Shown here in pieces: positions 34,754 through 42,869 of a DNA stretch of 64,000 bases. Each line of letters opens with the position of its first letter. Position 1 is the first letter of the stretch. The translations under genes and the position numbers were made by a program. The notes below the pieces were generated by a model, which ran no database searches, was not told the origin of the DNA, and saw only the letters and a program-made list of their open reading frames with translations. Source of the stretch: Lewinellaceae bacterium (GTDB lineage Bacteria > Bacteroidota > Bacteroidia > Chitinophagales > Saprospiraceae); the NCBI GenBank assembly GCA_020636435.1, contig JACJXX010000002.1, positions 62,001 through 126,000 on the forward strand, given 5' to 3'.

Positions 34754-36040
34754 TCAGTTGTGAAACTGCTCCGCCTCCGTGCTGCCGTTCATCGCCACCG
34801 TCGACGACTGCCCCTGCTGCACCGTATTCTGAACAAAGTCAAAGTACTGCGTGCCGACGAAGGACTGGTGCTTGACGGCCTGGAAGCCGGCAGTTTGCAG
34901 GGCGAATTCGTGTTCCTGCAGCTCGCTATAACCAGCCATGCCGCGCGCCTTGTAGGCTTTGGACACCTCAAACATGGAGGTGTTCAGCGCGTGGAAGCCG
35001 GCCAGGGTAATGAACTGGAAGCGGTAGCCCAGCTCGGCCAGGTCTTCGCGGAAGGTCAGCATGTCCTTTTCGCTCAGGTTGGCCGCCCAATTGAAGGAAG
35101 GCGAGCAGTTGTAGGCCAGCAGCTTGCCCGGGAACTGGGCGTGGATGGCCCGGGCGAACTCGCGCGCCTGCCCCAGATCGGGATGGGAGGTCTCCATCCA
35201 CAGCAAGTCGGCGTAGGGGGCGTAGCTCAAGCCGCGGCTGATGCACTGCTCGATGCCGTTGCGCACGTAGTAGAAGCCCTCAGCGGTGCGCTCTTTGCTC
35301 ATCACAAAGGGGCGGTCGCGCTCGTCGATATCGGAAGTAATGAGGTTGGCGGCGTCGGCGTCGGTGCGGGCGATGAGCACGGTGGGCACGCCGGCCACGT
35401 CGGCAGCCAGGCGGGCGGCTACCAGTTTGTTGATGGCTTCCTGAGTGGGCACCAGCACTTTGCCGCCCAGGTGGCCGCACTTTTTAGCGCTGGAAAGCTG
35501 GTCTTCGAAATGCACCCCGGCAGCCCCCGATTCGATCATGCCCAGCATGAGCTCGTAGGCGTTGAGGTTGCCGCCGAAGCCGGCCTCGGCATCGGCGATG
35601 ATGGGTACCAGCCAGTCGATGTTGCCTTCCCCACTGACCGACTGCACCTGGTCGCGGCGGCGCAGGGCGTTGTTGATGCGGCGCACCACATTGGGCACAG
35701 AGTTGGCTGGATAAAGAGACTGGTCGGGGTACATGGCGCCCGACAGGTTGTTGTCGGCAGCCACCTGCCAACCGCTGAGGTAGATGGAATCCAGGCCGGC
35801 GGTCACTTCCTGTACGGCCTGGTTGCCGGTCAATGCGCCTAGGCCGGACACCACGGACTGGGTGTGGAGCTTGTGCCAGAATTTCTTGGCGCCTTCCCGC
35901 GCCAATGTATATTCAATCTGCAGGCTACCCCGGAGCTTGGCCACTTCTTCGGCCGTATACGGGCGCTGAATACCTTCCCAACGGGGGTTTGTCAACCAAT
36001 CTGTTAATAGTTGCTGTACTTTGATTTCTTGCTGATGCAT
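34754..36040 (-). CDS. aceA: Isocitrate lyase
   Basis: A 428-residue isocitrate lyase, the usual prokaryotic length. It splits isocitrate to succinate and glyoxylate in the glyoxylate shunt. The active-site loop KKCGHLGGKV with the catalytic Cys is intact, as are the metal and substrate regions IADAEAGFGG, SGAAGVHFEDQL, LIARTDADAA and LAYNCSPSFNW. MHQQEIKVQQLLTDWLTNPRW is a normal start. It follows the malate synthase gene by 79 bp on the same strand, and both lie divergent from a RamB-like regulator. The pair allows growth on acetate or fatty acids. Confidence 0.98.
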   Translation of the reverse strand: MHQQEIKVQQLLTDWLTNPRWEGIQRPYTAEEVAKLRGSLQIEYTLAREGAKKFWHKLHTQSVVSGLGALTGNQAVQEVTAGLDSIYLSGWQVAADNNLSGAMYPDQSLYPANSVPNVVRRINNALRRRDQVQSVSGEGNIDWLVPIIADAEAGFGGNLNAYELMLGMIESGAAGVHFEDQLSSAKKCGHLGGKVLVPTQEAINKLVAARLAADVAGVPTVLIARTDADAANLITSDIDERDRPFVMSKERTAEGFYYVRNGIEQCISRGLSYAPYADLLWMETSHPDLGQAREFARAIHAQFPGKLLAYNCSPSFNWAANLSEKDMLTFREDLAELGYRFQFITLAGFHALNTSMFEVSKAYKARGMAGYSELQEHEFALQTAGFQAVKHQSFVGTQYFDFVQNTVQQGQSSTVAMNGSTEAEQFHN

Positions 36041-36119
36041 GTTTTTTGTTTGTTTTTATTATTAGCGAATGGTGGGTTTACGAAACCTCTGCGAGGGAGC
36101 CTGGTTTAGGTTTCGCAAA

Positions 36120-37733
36120 CTAGTCGATCATTTCATAAGCCGGCAGCGTCAGGAATTCCGTAAACTCCTCCTCCCCGATCAGCCGGTCAAACAAATTGAT
36201 GGCCTCCTCGAAGCGGCCGTTCTCGTAGGCTTCCTCCCCCACGTATTCCCGGATTTTCTCCAGTTCGGTGGGAAGCAGGCACCGGTAAAGCGAATAATTG
36301 ATCTCCCGGCCGTCCTCCAGTTTGGCGCCGGAGTGTATCCACTGCCAAATCTGGGTGCGGGAAATCTCGGCGGTAGCGGCATCCTCCATAAGGTTATACA
36401 GGGCGGCGGCGCCGGTGCCGCGCAGCCAGCTCTCGAGGTAGAGGATGCCGACGTTGATGTTCAACCGCAGCCCTTCTTCGGTGATGGTGCCGTCCGGTAC
36501 GCGAAGCAGGTCTTGTGCCGTTACTTTTACATCCTCCCGCTTGTTGGCGATCTGGTTCTTTTCAGGCATGTACTCGTTGAAGACTTCATTGGCTACCGGC
36601 ACCAGGCCAGGGTGGGCCACCCAGGTGCCGTCGTGCCCGTCGCGGGCTTCGCGGACCTTGTCGGCGCGCACTTTTCCAATGGCCTTCTCATTGGCCTCCT
36701 CATCGCCCCGGATGGGAATCTGCGCCGCCATGCCGCCCATAGCGTGCACGCCCCGGCGGTGGCAGGTTTTGATCACCAGGTGAGAATAGGCCTTCATGAA
36801 GGGCACCGTCATGCCGACCTGAGCGCGGTCGGGCATTACGAAGCCCGGCAGCTTGCGGAATTTCTTGATGAAGGAGAAAATATAGTCCCAACGGCCACAA
36901 TTCAGGCCGGAGGAGTGGTCGCGCAACTCGTACAGGATCTCATCTTGCTCGAAGGCGGCCAGAATGGTTTCGATGAGCACGGTGGCCTTAATGGTTTTTT
37001 GGGATATGCCCATATAGTCCTGGGCAAAGACGAAGACGTCGTTCCACAGGCGAGCCTCCAGGTGGCTTTCCAGCTTAGGCAGATAGAAATAAGGGCCGGA
37101 GCCGTTGGCGATCAGGTTTTTGGCATTGTGGAAAAAGAACAGGCCGAAATCCACCAGGCTGCCGCTCATCAACTCCCCATCGGCCAGCAGGTGCTTCTCC
37201 TCCAGGTGCCAGCCCCGGGGGCGCACCAGCAGCGTGGCTATTTTATCGTTGAGTTGATATTTCTTTCCCGTTTCGGGCGCTTCGAAGCTGATGGTGCGCC
37301 TGACTGCGTCGATCAGGTTGATGTGCCCCTGCATATTATTGTCCCAGGTAGGCGAGTTGCTGTCCTCGAAATCGGCCATGAAACACTTGGCGCCGGAATT
37401 GAGCGCGTTGATGACCATCTTGCGGTCGACCGGCCCGGTGATTTCCACGCGGCGGTCGAGCAGGTCGGCGGGCAGCGGCGCCACCGTCCATTCGCTTTCC
37501 CGAATGTGCCTGGTTTCAGGCAGGAAATCCGGCATTTTGCCCTGGTTGATCTCCTCCTGCCGGCCGTCCCGGCGGGCCAGCAATTCCTGGCGGCGGGCGT
37601 TGAAGCGGCGGTGCAGTTCGAGCAAAAATTGCTGCGCCTCCAGGCTCAGAATAGCAGTGTAGGGCTTGCGGAATTTCCCCCCGATCGTCAATCCATCAAT
37701 CGTAGTGTACGTTTTAGCAGTAATCGTCTCCAT
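36120..37733 (-). CDS. aceB: Malate synthase A
   Basis: About 537 residues from the ATG at 37733 (METITAKTYTTIDGLTIGGK); a longer frame adds 28 residues and is less likely since MalS-A proteins are about 530 long. It condenses glyoxylate with acetyl-CoA to malate. Family motifs include FMADFEDSNSPTWDNNMQGH, LLVRPRGWHLEEKH, FYLPKLESHLEARLWNDVF, TVLIETILAAFEQDEILYEL, GLNCGRWDYIFSFIK and DGTWVAHPGLVPVA. It is the first gene of the aceB-aceA operon; the promoter should lie in the 270-bp divergent region next to the XRE regulator gene. Confidence 0.98.
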   Translation of the reverse strand: METITAKTYTTIDGLTIGGKFRKPYTAILSLEAQQFLLELHRRFNARRQELLARRDGRQEEINQGKMPDFLPETRHIRESEWTVAPLPADLLDRRVEITGPVDRKMVINALNSGAKCFMADFEDSNSPTWDNNMQGHINLIDAVRRTISFEAPETGKKYQLNDKIATLLVRPRGWHLEEKHLLADGELMSGSLVDFGLFFFHNAKNLIANGSGPYFYLPKLESHLEARLWNDVFVFAQDYMGISQKTIKATVLIETILAAFEQDEILYELRDHSSGLNCGRWDYIFSFIKKFRKLPGFVMPDRAQVGMTVPFMKAYSHLVIKTCHRRGVHAMGGMAAQIPIRGDEEANEKAIGKVRADKVREARDGHDGTWVAHPGLVPVANEVFNEYMPEKNQIANKREDVKVTAQDLLRVPDGTITEEGLRLNINVGILYLESWLRGTGAAALYNLMEDAATAEISRTQIWQWIHSGAKLEDGREINYSLYRCLLPTELEKIREYVGEEAYENGRFEEAINLFDRLIGEEEFTEFLTLPAYEMID

Positions 37734-38002
37734 GATTATGTTCTGTTTTGCGTTACAGTCCGCAATATGGTAAATTTTCTCTAAAAGCGGAAATTCCGCC
37801 AATAATTTTTTTTCCACAATTTTGTATCTTTGGGTTTCAAACTAGGTGGGTAGGGGTATTTTAAATGTAATTTCAACCCTAATCTCCCCTTGGGGGAGTG
37901 AAGAGGGGGGAAATTACTAAGAGTTTTATTCCAAAGTCCCCCTCCTAACCTCCCCCAGGGGAGGACAATTCTAAAATAAATTCAATTCTTACCAGGTATG
38001 CC
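37734..38002. promoter_or_regulatory. Divergent control region of aceBA and the RamB-like regulator
   Basis: A TATCTTTG box at 37825-37832 (exact TAnnTTTG, plus strand) could serve the regulator gene with a leader of about 165 nt. Two GC-rich foldbacks follow (CTCCCC/GGGGAG near 37885-37900, CCTCCCC/GGGGAGG near 37945-37965) and may be operator or leader structures. No clear aceB promoter box on the minus strand. Confidence 0.45.
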
Positions 38003-39505
38003 ATGATCGAACAACAAGCCATCATCAAGATGATCTTTGGCTTCAAGGCCAAGTATCTGCGGCAGCAGCAGCAGTTGTCGCTGGAGGAACTAGCCGAGCG
38101 CGCCGGCCTTTCCAAGTCTTACCTGCACGACATCGAGAAGGGGAAGAAATATCCTAAGGTAGACAAGATCAACGCCATGGCCCAGGCCCTGGGGGTAGAT
38201 TACGACTTCATGGTCTCCACCCGGGCGTCCAAGAAGCTGCAGCCGATCATCGACCTGCTGACTTCCGATTTTGTTAAGGAATTTCCGCTGGAGCTGTTCG
38301 GCATCAGCCCGGACAAGCTGTTCGAGCTGTTTTCCAACACCCCCGACAAGGTCAATGCCTTCATCAGCACGCTGTTCAAGATCACCCGCAACTACCAGAT
38401 GCAGCGGGAGCACCTCTACCTGGCTGCCCTGCGTTCTTATCAGGATATGTATGACAATTACTTCGAGGAGTTGGAAACGGCCGTCCGGCAGTTCAGGGAG
38501 GAACTGGGCATTAACGGCGCACTACCCTACACCTCAGTTTTCCTGGAGGGTTTGCTCCTGAAAAACTTCGGCGTAAAGACCGACCGCCAGGCTATGCCCC
38601 ATGAAAAAGAACTGAAACGGCAACGGTCTTTCTATTCGCCGAAGCATAAAACGCTCTTTTTAAACGAGGGCCTGAGCAGCGCCCAGGAGAACTTCCTGCT
38701 GGGCCGGGAGCTGGCCTTTCAGTACCTGAAGTTTGCCGACCGCCCCTACTTCACCCGCATCGTCGAGGCCGATTCTTTCGAACGGCTGCTCAACAACTTC
38801 AAGGCGTCCTACTTCTCCGTCGCCTTGCTGATGGACGAACAACTTATGGTGGAAGACATCCGCGATTTCGCCCAGATGACTTCCTGGAATCCGGAGGCCT
38901 TCCTTCGCTTGCTGGACAAGTACGACGTCACCCCGGAAATGCTGCTGCAGCGGCTGACCAACCTGCTGCCCCGACACTTCGGCATCAAAGACCTCTTTTT
39001 CCTGCGCCTGGTGGGCGACGAGAGCCTGCAACGCTTTCAAATGACCAAAGAGCTGCACCTCTCCCAACTGCACAACCCCTACGCCAATGAGCTCAACGAA
39101 CACTACTGCCGGCGATGGGTGTCGGTCAACATCATCAAAAAGGTAAAATCCAATCAGCAACTGCACAATGATACGGCGCCGGCCGCCGACGCTCAAATCT
39201 CCCAGTACTGGGAAACACCCAACCGATACCTCTGCATCTCGGTGGCCAAACCCGATTTTCAAAACCCTGCCCGGGGCACCAGCGTAACGGTGGGCCTGCT
39301 GGTCAACGACACCCTGCGCCGCCTCTTCCGATTTCTCGACAGCCCGGAACTCCCCACCCGCATCGTGAACACCACCTGCGAACGCTGCAGCCTCTCCAAC
39401 TGCGAGGCGCGGGCAGCGGCCCCGGCTGTGCTGGAACAACAACGGAAACAGGGACGGATAGTGGTGGCGGGGAAACGGTTGGGGGAAGGAGGCGTGAAGG
39501 TGTAA
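38003..39505 (+). CDS. XRE-family regulator of the ScfR/RamB type, likely controller of the glyoxylate shunt
   Basis: A 500-residue protein. An N-terminal HTH (about residues 13-70) reads LRQQQQLSLEELAERAGLSKSYLHDIEKGKKYPKV. The middle corresponds to the ImmA/IrrE-like domain of this family, but where the peptidase HExxH would be expected I read NFLLGRELAFQYLKF, so the metal site is absent. The C-terminal domain ends with CERCSLSNCEARAAAP (residues 459-467 hold three cysteines), the conserved end of short-chain-fatty-acyl regulators such as RamB, which controls aceA/aceB in Corynebacterium. Its divergent position next to aceBA agrees with that role. Acyl-CoA sensing is an inference from the family. 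Confidence 0.88.
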   Translation: MIEQQAIIKMIFGFKAKYLRQQQQLSLEELAERAGLSKSYLHDIEKGKKYPKVDKINAMAQALGVDYDFMVSTRASKKLQPIIDLLTSDFVKEFPLELFGISPDKLFELFSNTPDKVNAFISTLFKITRNYQMQREHLYLAALRSYQDMYDNYFEELETAVRQFREELGINGALPYTSVFLEGLLLKNFGVKTDRQAMPHEKELKRQRSFYSPKHKTLFLNEGLSSAQENFLLGRELAFQYLKFADRPYFTRIVEADSFERLLNNFKASYFSVALLMDEQLMVEDIRDFAQMTSWNPEAFLRLLDKYDVTPEMLLQRLTNLLPRHFGIKDLFFLRLVGDESLQRFQMTKELHLSQLHNPYANELNEHYCRRWVSVNIIKKVKSNQQLHNDTAPAADAQISQYWETPNRYLCISVAKPDFQNPARGTSVTVGLLVNDTLRRLFRFLDSPELPTRIVNTTCERCSLSNCEARAAAPAVLEQQRKQGRIVVAGKRLGEGGVKV

Positions 39506-39512
39506 GCGTGGA

Positions 39513-39536
39513 AATGTGTAAATGTGTAAATGTGCG
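39513..39536. repeat. Octamer repeat AATGTGTA x3
   Basis: AATGTGTA, AATGTGTA and AATGTGCG directly after the regulator's stop; same GTGTAAA-type family as the repeats at 20850-20924 and 41854-41898. Confidence 0.75.
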
Positions 39537-39601
39537 GTGTAAACGTGACTGGTTTGGGTTGCCCGCTCTGAGTCATCTGTACACGGCAAAAAAAGGAAAA
39601 T

Positions 39602-40324
39602 ATGAAATACCATTTCTTGCTTCTTTCCACCCTACTACTCTGGAGCTGCCAACCTCAACCGACGGAAGATGCCGGCTTCGAGCTGGGCTGGCAGGGTGCC
39701 CTGCGGTCCATCATGCAGGAGGGCGACCTCAGCGGGAAAGTAACTGTGGAAGATTTGCTGGCCAAGCCCCACGTTTACGCGCTGGGCGCCATGGAGGGCC
39801 TGAAAGGCGAATTGTTGATCTGGGATAACAACCTCATCATCGCTCAAGTGCAGGACAGCAGCCTGCAATTGTCTCAGGACAGGAGCGGCAAAGCCGCACT
39901 TGCCGTTTACGCCAGCGTGCCGCGCTGGGGCAAGGTTATGCCTGTTCCCTACAATGTGCGCACCTACCAGGAACTGGAGAACTTCATTAGGGTAGCCGCC
40001 CGGAATGAAAAGGTGGATACAGAACAACCTTTTCCTTTCCTTATCGAAGCCACCGTCAACAAACTCGATTATCACATCATCGACTGGCCGGAGGGCGATA
40101 CCGTCCATTCGCACGAAAAACATTTACAGGCGGGTATGCGCGGCATGCTCAGCGCTACCCCGGTGAAAATTCTCGGCTTTTATTCTGCACACCATCATGG
40201 CGTTTTCACCCATCACAGCACCAACATGCACCTGCACTTCATGGCGGCCGAGGCGCCCATCGCCGGGCATGTGGATAGCCTGATCATTGAGAAAGGGATG
40301 GGAGGGCTGTTTTTGCCAGAGTGA
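39602..40324 (+). CDS. Acetolactate decarboxylase-like lipoprotein
   Basis: A 240-residue protein with lipoprotein signal MKYHFLLLSTLLLWSC (Cys16), so it should be exported and lipid-anchored. The mature part matches acetolactate decarboxylase (AlsD/BudA): VYALGAMEGLKGELLIWDNN corresponds to the family's GxLxxLxGE block, and GFYSAHHHGVFTHHSTNMHL with HFMAAEAPIAGHVDSL corresponds to the C-terminal region with the zinc-binding histidines. The classical enzyme turns acetolactate into acetoin in the cytoplasm; exported forms exist in several taxa with unclear substrates. No acetolactate synthase or butanediol gene is near. It lies 96 bp after the RamB-like gene. Confidence 0.85.
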   Translation: MKYHFLLLSTLLLWSCQPQPTEDAGFELGWQGALRSIMQEGDLSGKVTVEDLLAKPHVYALGAMEGLKGELLIWDNNLIIAQVQDSSLQLSQDRSGKAALAVYASVPRWGKVMPVPYNVRTYQELENFIRVAARNEKVDTEQPFPFLIEATVNKLDYHIIDWPEGDTVHSHEKHLQAGMRGMLSATPVKILGFYSAHHHGVFTHHSTNMHLHFMAAEAPIAGHVDSLIIEKGMGGLFLPE

Positions 40325-40351
40325 ACCTCAATAGGGCTTAACGTCTTCTCT

Positions 40352-40840
40352 TTATTCGCCTATTTGTTTCAAAACCTGTTCATACAAGCCTTCGCTGATT
40401 CTGAATTTTGCCACTCTGCGCAAATCATCCATGATTGGTTTAACTAAATCTATTAGACCATGGTTCTTAGCTTGAACCAGTACACCCAGAACTCCGATTA
40501 TCCTCAAACCTTCATCAATCGCGATTTGTCGGCCTTCATGCTCATCTATCAAAAGGTAATCAGCACCTATTTCTTTAGCCAGAGCAATAGCTTCAGATTC
40601 ACCATCATCAAGTACTTTTTTCAGGCGAGTAACAGTTTTCTGATCCTGAACTTGACGAATTTCAAGCCAGGAGGCAGATTTCAACTCGGAAAGGTCGTAA
40701 TCGAACTCCGTTTCCAGAATCATTAATTCAGAAAAAACGTGATTCGGAATGATAACCTGTCCGAAAATTGAAGGAAGCAAGTTCTGTTGTTGGATAAGAA
40801 ACAAACTACTGATAGGAGAAGTGTCACTGACAACGATCAT
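40352..40840 (-). CDS. DUF3368 PIN-like toxin of a type II toxin-antitoxin pair
   Basis: A 162-residue PIN-fold protein of the DUF3368 group: MIVVSDTSPISSLFLI carries the first acidic residue (Asp6), LDDGESEAIALAKEIGADYL the conserved Glu/Asp pair, and LLIDEHEGRQIA another Asp, together the expected Mg2+ site of a PIN ribonuclease. Its start overlaps the end of the upstream small gene by 4 bp (ATGA), the usual arrangement for a toxin translated after its antitoxin. The pair UPF0175-DUF3368 is a predicted toxin-antitoxin module; RNA target unknown. Confidence 0.88.
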   Translation of the reverse strand: MIVVSDTSPISSLFLIQQQNLLPSIFGQVIIPNHVFSELMILETEFDYDLSELKSASWLEIRQVQDQKTVTRLKKVLDDGESEAIALAKEIGADYLLIDEHEGRQIAIDEGLRIIGVLGVLVQAKNHGLIDLVKPIMDDLRRVAKFRISEGLYEQVLKQIGE

Positions 40841-41082
40841 GACACCGATAAATGGGATAATGTTTGCAGATCTTTTTTAAAATCTTCAAACTCATAATGA
40901 GCCGGAACCCCCCGCTCGTCAAGTATCTGCCGAAAACGGAACCAGTTCAAGCCTGCAAGTTTACGCGCCTGCCCAAAAGGAATTTTTTTCGCAGCATAAA
41001 GCGCAATGGCCAGTTCCCTGAGGAGTTCTTCTTCACTTAAGTTGAGTGGCTTAATGATCTCATCTGGCACATGCAATTTCAT
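40837..41082 (-). CDS. UPF0175 family antitoxin
   Basis: An 81-residue UPF0175 protein: MKLHVPDEIIKPLNLSEEEL, then LLRELAIALYAAKKIPFGQA and RKLAGLNWFRFRQILDERGV, a helix-turn-helix-like segment probably binding DNA, and a short acidic tail that would cap the toxin. It is the first gene of the pair and likely autoregulates it. The upstream 41083-41246 is AT-rich with no certain box. Confidence 0.9.
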   Translation of the reverse strand: MKLHVPDEIIKPLNLSEEELLRELAIALYAAKKIPFGQARKLAGLNWFRFRQILDERGVPAHYEFEDFKKDLQTLSHLSVS

Positions 41083-41246
41083 AGGCGAAAGTTTATTGGT
41101 TAGTGTAAAAGTGTAAAGTTAAAAACGCCAAAGACATAAAGTAAGTTTCTAAGTCGTTTATTAATTTTTCTCAACGGAAGATAGAATATATTAGACTTAA
41201 ATGCAAAAGAATGCCGTCTACAAGTCTTGTTCATACCTTCACACAA

Positions 41247-41669
41247 TCAAATTGCCTCAAAATGCAACTCCTCCAGGTGTTCGTCATTGTCATCTTCCAG
41301 GCGGATGCGGCTAGAACTCTGCTCGACGATTATCCAGTCGTCGGTTAAGTCCGACAGTGGTTTCACAGCCGTGCCGGTGTTGATCACCAGCTTTTGCCGG
41401 TTGTCATCCTGAATCACCTTCCAGGTTCCAGAGGAGGTGGATCCATCCCGGGTAGCCTCCAACACACCATCCTCCCGGAAGGTGAACCGGTAGTCGGAAA
41501 AATTGCTTGTCTCCTCTTTGTCCTTATCGAAGTAGTAGCTTACCCGCCAGGCTCCGTTGTCGTTTACTATAACAGGGGCGCCGGAAGGTGTAGTGTCGTC
41601 ATTGGAATTAGTGCAGGCGCCGGCCGCACTAAGCAACAGCGTTGCAATCATTATTTGAAATACTCTCAT
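41247..41669 (-). CDS. Small lipoprotein with lipocalin-like beta fold
   Basis: A 140-residue lipoprotein: signal MRVFQIMIATLLLSAAGAC (Cys19), a Ser/Thr/Asp linker, then a beta-rich domain (GAWRVSYYFDKDKEETSNFS, DYRFTFREDGVLEATRDG, SSGTWKVIQDDNRQKLVI, DWIIVEQSSSRIRLE). The alternation of W-x-V, F-x-F-x-x-D-G and G-T-W is the pattern of the many lipocalin-like lipoproteins of Bacteroidota. Ligand unknown. It appears to be transcribed alone. Confidence 0.85.
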   Translation of the reverse strand: MRVFQIMIATLLLSAAGACTNSNDDTTPSGAPVIVNDNGAWRVSYYFDKDKEETSNFSDYRFTFREDGVLEATRDGSTSSGTWKVIQDDNRQKLVINTGTAVKPLSDLTDDWIIVEQSSSRIRLEDDNDEHLEELHFEAI

Positions 41670-41853
41670 GGATTGAATTTTTCAGCAAGGTAAGCGGGGA
41701 AGGCGCCGGATGCAACTTTATGGCGCTGAACGGGAATAAAAGGGGGACAGGATGGCAGGATAGGCGGGATGAACAGCCCACCTGCCCAGCGGTATGTACG
41801 ACAAGCCGGTATGTATTTTGCCCAGCAAGTTGCCCCGACTGCATTAAAACCGC

Positions 41854-41898
41854 GTAAAGGTGTAAAAGCCCCTCCGTTTACACGTTTACACGTTTACA
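41854..41898. repeat. Octamer repeat CGTTTACA x3 with facing arm
   Basis: CGTTTACA three times at 41875-41898. GTAAAGGTGTAAA at 41854-41866 is complementary to TTTACACGTTTAC (41877-41889) with one mismatch, giving a 13-bp hairpin just past the 3' end of the AraC-type gene (minus strand). Confidence 0.75.
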
Positions 41899-41909
41899 CA
41901 TTTCCCCCT

Positions 41910-42728
41910 CTACCCCACCGGAACATAATTCACCACGCCATTTTTCCGCCGCAGGTAATCTTCCGGCGTAAACCCAGAGAACTGCTTGAAGTCCCGGATG
42001 AAGTGGGCCTGGTCGAAGTAGCCGCAATCGAGGGCGAGGTGGCTCCATTGGATATCGCCCCGCTGCTCGATCTCTTTGATGGCCCGTTGAAAACGGATGA
42101 TGCGCATAAAAGCCTTGGGCGGCAGGCCGACCTGCTCTTTAAACAGTTGGATGAGGTGTTTTTGCGAATATCCCACCTTTTGGGAGAGGTTTTCCAGGGA
42201 CAACTGCCCGGGATGGAGCAGAATCTGGCCGACGGCATACTCCACAAAGGGGTTGGGCTGAAGGTTTACGCCTGCCATGGCCAGCAGGTGGCGTTCGGCG
42301 ACAGCCATTTTAGCTTCCGGGCTGCCGGCTTCCATCAGGGCTTCCCGCAACAGCAGGACCGGGCGGCCGAAGACCAGGCCGCCTTCGATGACCTGCTCCG
42401 TCAGTTCCGTGAGAGGCAGGCCGACAATGGCGCGGGCGGCGCCCTTCCGGAAACGGATGACGAACATCTCGGCATCCTGCCCGGCGTGAATGGAGATGAA
42501 TTCCTTGCGCAGGCCGGAAATCCAGGCTTTGCTGAAAGCCTGCTTCACCGCCAGTGTTTCGTTGTCGTACACGTTCTTGGGGAAGCCCGTCAGGTCGACC
42601 ACCAGCTCCACGTTGCCGTCCGGCAGGAAGCGGTCGATGCTGTGGCCGGGCTGGTAGCCTTTGTAGTAGGTGAACAAAGCTACGAGGTTGCCCAGAGGCG
42701 GCGGCGGCGTGTAGAATTTCAGGGTCAT
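41910..42728 (-). CDS. AraC family transcriptional regulator (DUF6597-like N-terminus)
   Basis: About 272 residues from the ATG at 42728 (MTLKFYTPPPPLGNLVALFT); the longer frame reads through an octamer array and is rejected. The N-terminal part (YKGYQPGHSIDRFLPDGNVELVVDL) is typical of AraC regulators with a DUF6597-type sensor domain. The C-terminal HTH_18 reads LSQKVGYSQKHLIQLFKEQV then RAIKEIEQRGDIQWSHLALDCGYFDQAHFIRDFKQFSGFTPEDYL, with both helix-turn-helix motifs. Regulates unknown genes; the adjacent GNAT-nitrilase gene upstream is a possible target. Confidence 0.9.
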   Translation of the reverse strand: MTLKFYTPPPPLGNLVALFTYYKGYQPGHSIDRFLPDGNVELVVDLTGFPKNVYDNETLAVKQAFSKAWISGLRKEFISIHAGQDAEMFVIRFRKGAARAIVGLPLTELTEQVIEGGLVFGRPVLLLREALMEAGSPEAKMAVAERHLLAMAGVNLQPNPFVEYAVGQILLHPGQLSLENLSQKVGYSQKHLIQLFKEQVGLPPKAFMRIIRFQRAIKEIEQRGDIQWSHLALDCGYFDQAHFIRDFKQFSGFTPEDYLRRKNGVVNYVPVG

Positions 42729-42816
42729 TTGCCGTGGGTATGAGGTGGGAAGATAGGGATTTTCAGTGTTCGAGGTTCGAAGTTCGGTGTTCAATGTTAG
42801 CCAGAACCTCGAACCT

Positions 42817-42856
42817 CGAACCATCGAACCATCGAACCATCGAACCATCGAACCAT
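42817..42856. repeat. Octamer repeat CGAACCAT x5
   Basis: Five contiguous exact CGAACCAT units. GTTCGAGGTTCGAAGTTC-type sequence upstream (about 42768-42785) faces the GAACCTCGAACC start of the array, so a hairpin can form. The array lies between the AraC gene and the GNAT-nitrilase fusion. Confidence 0.9.
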
Positions 42857-42869
42857 CCCCCCCCCTCCC

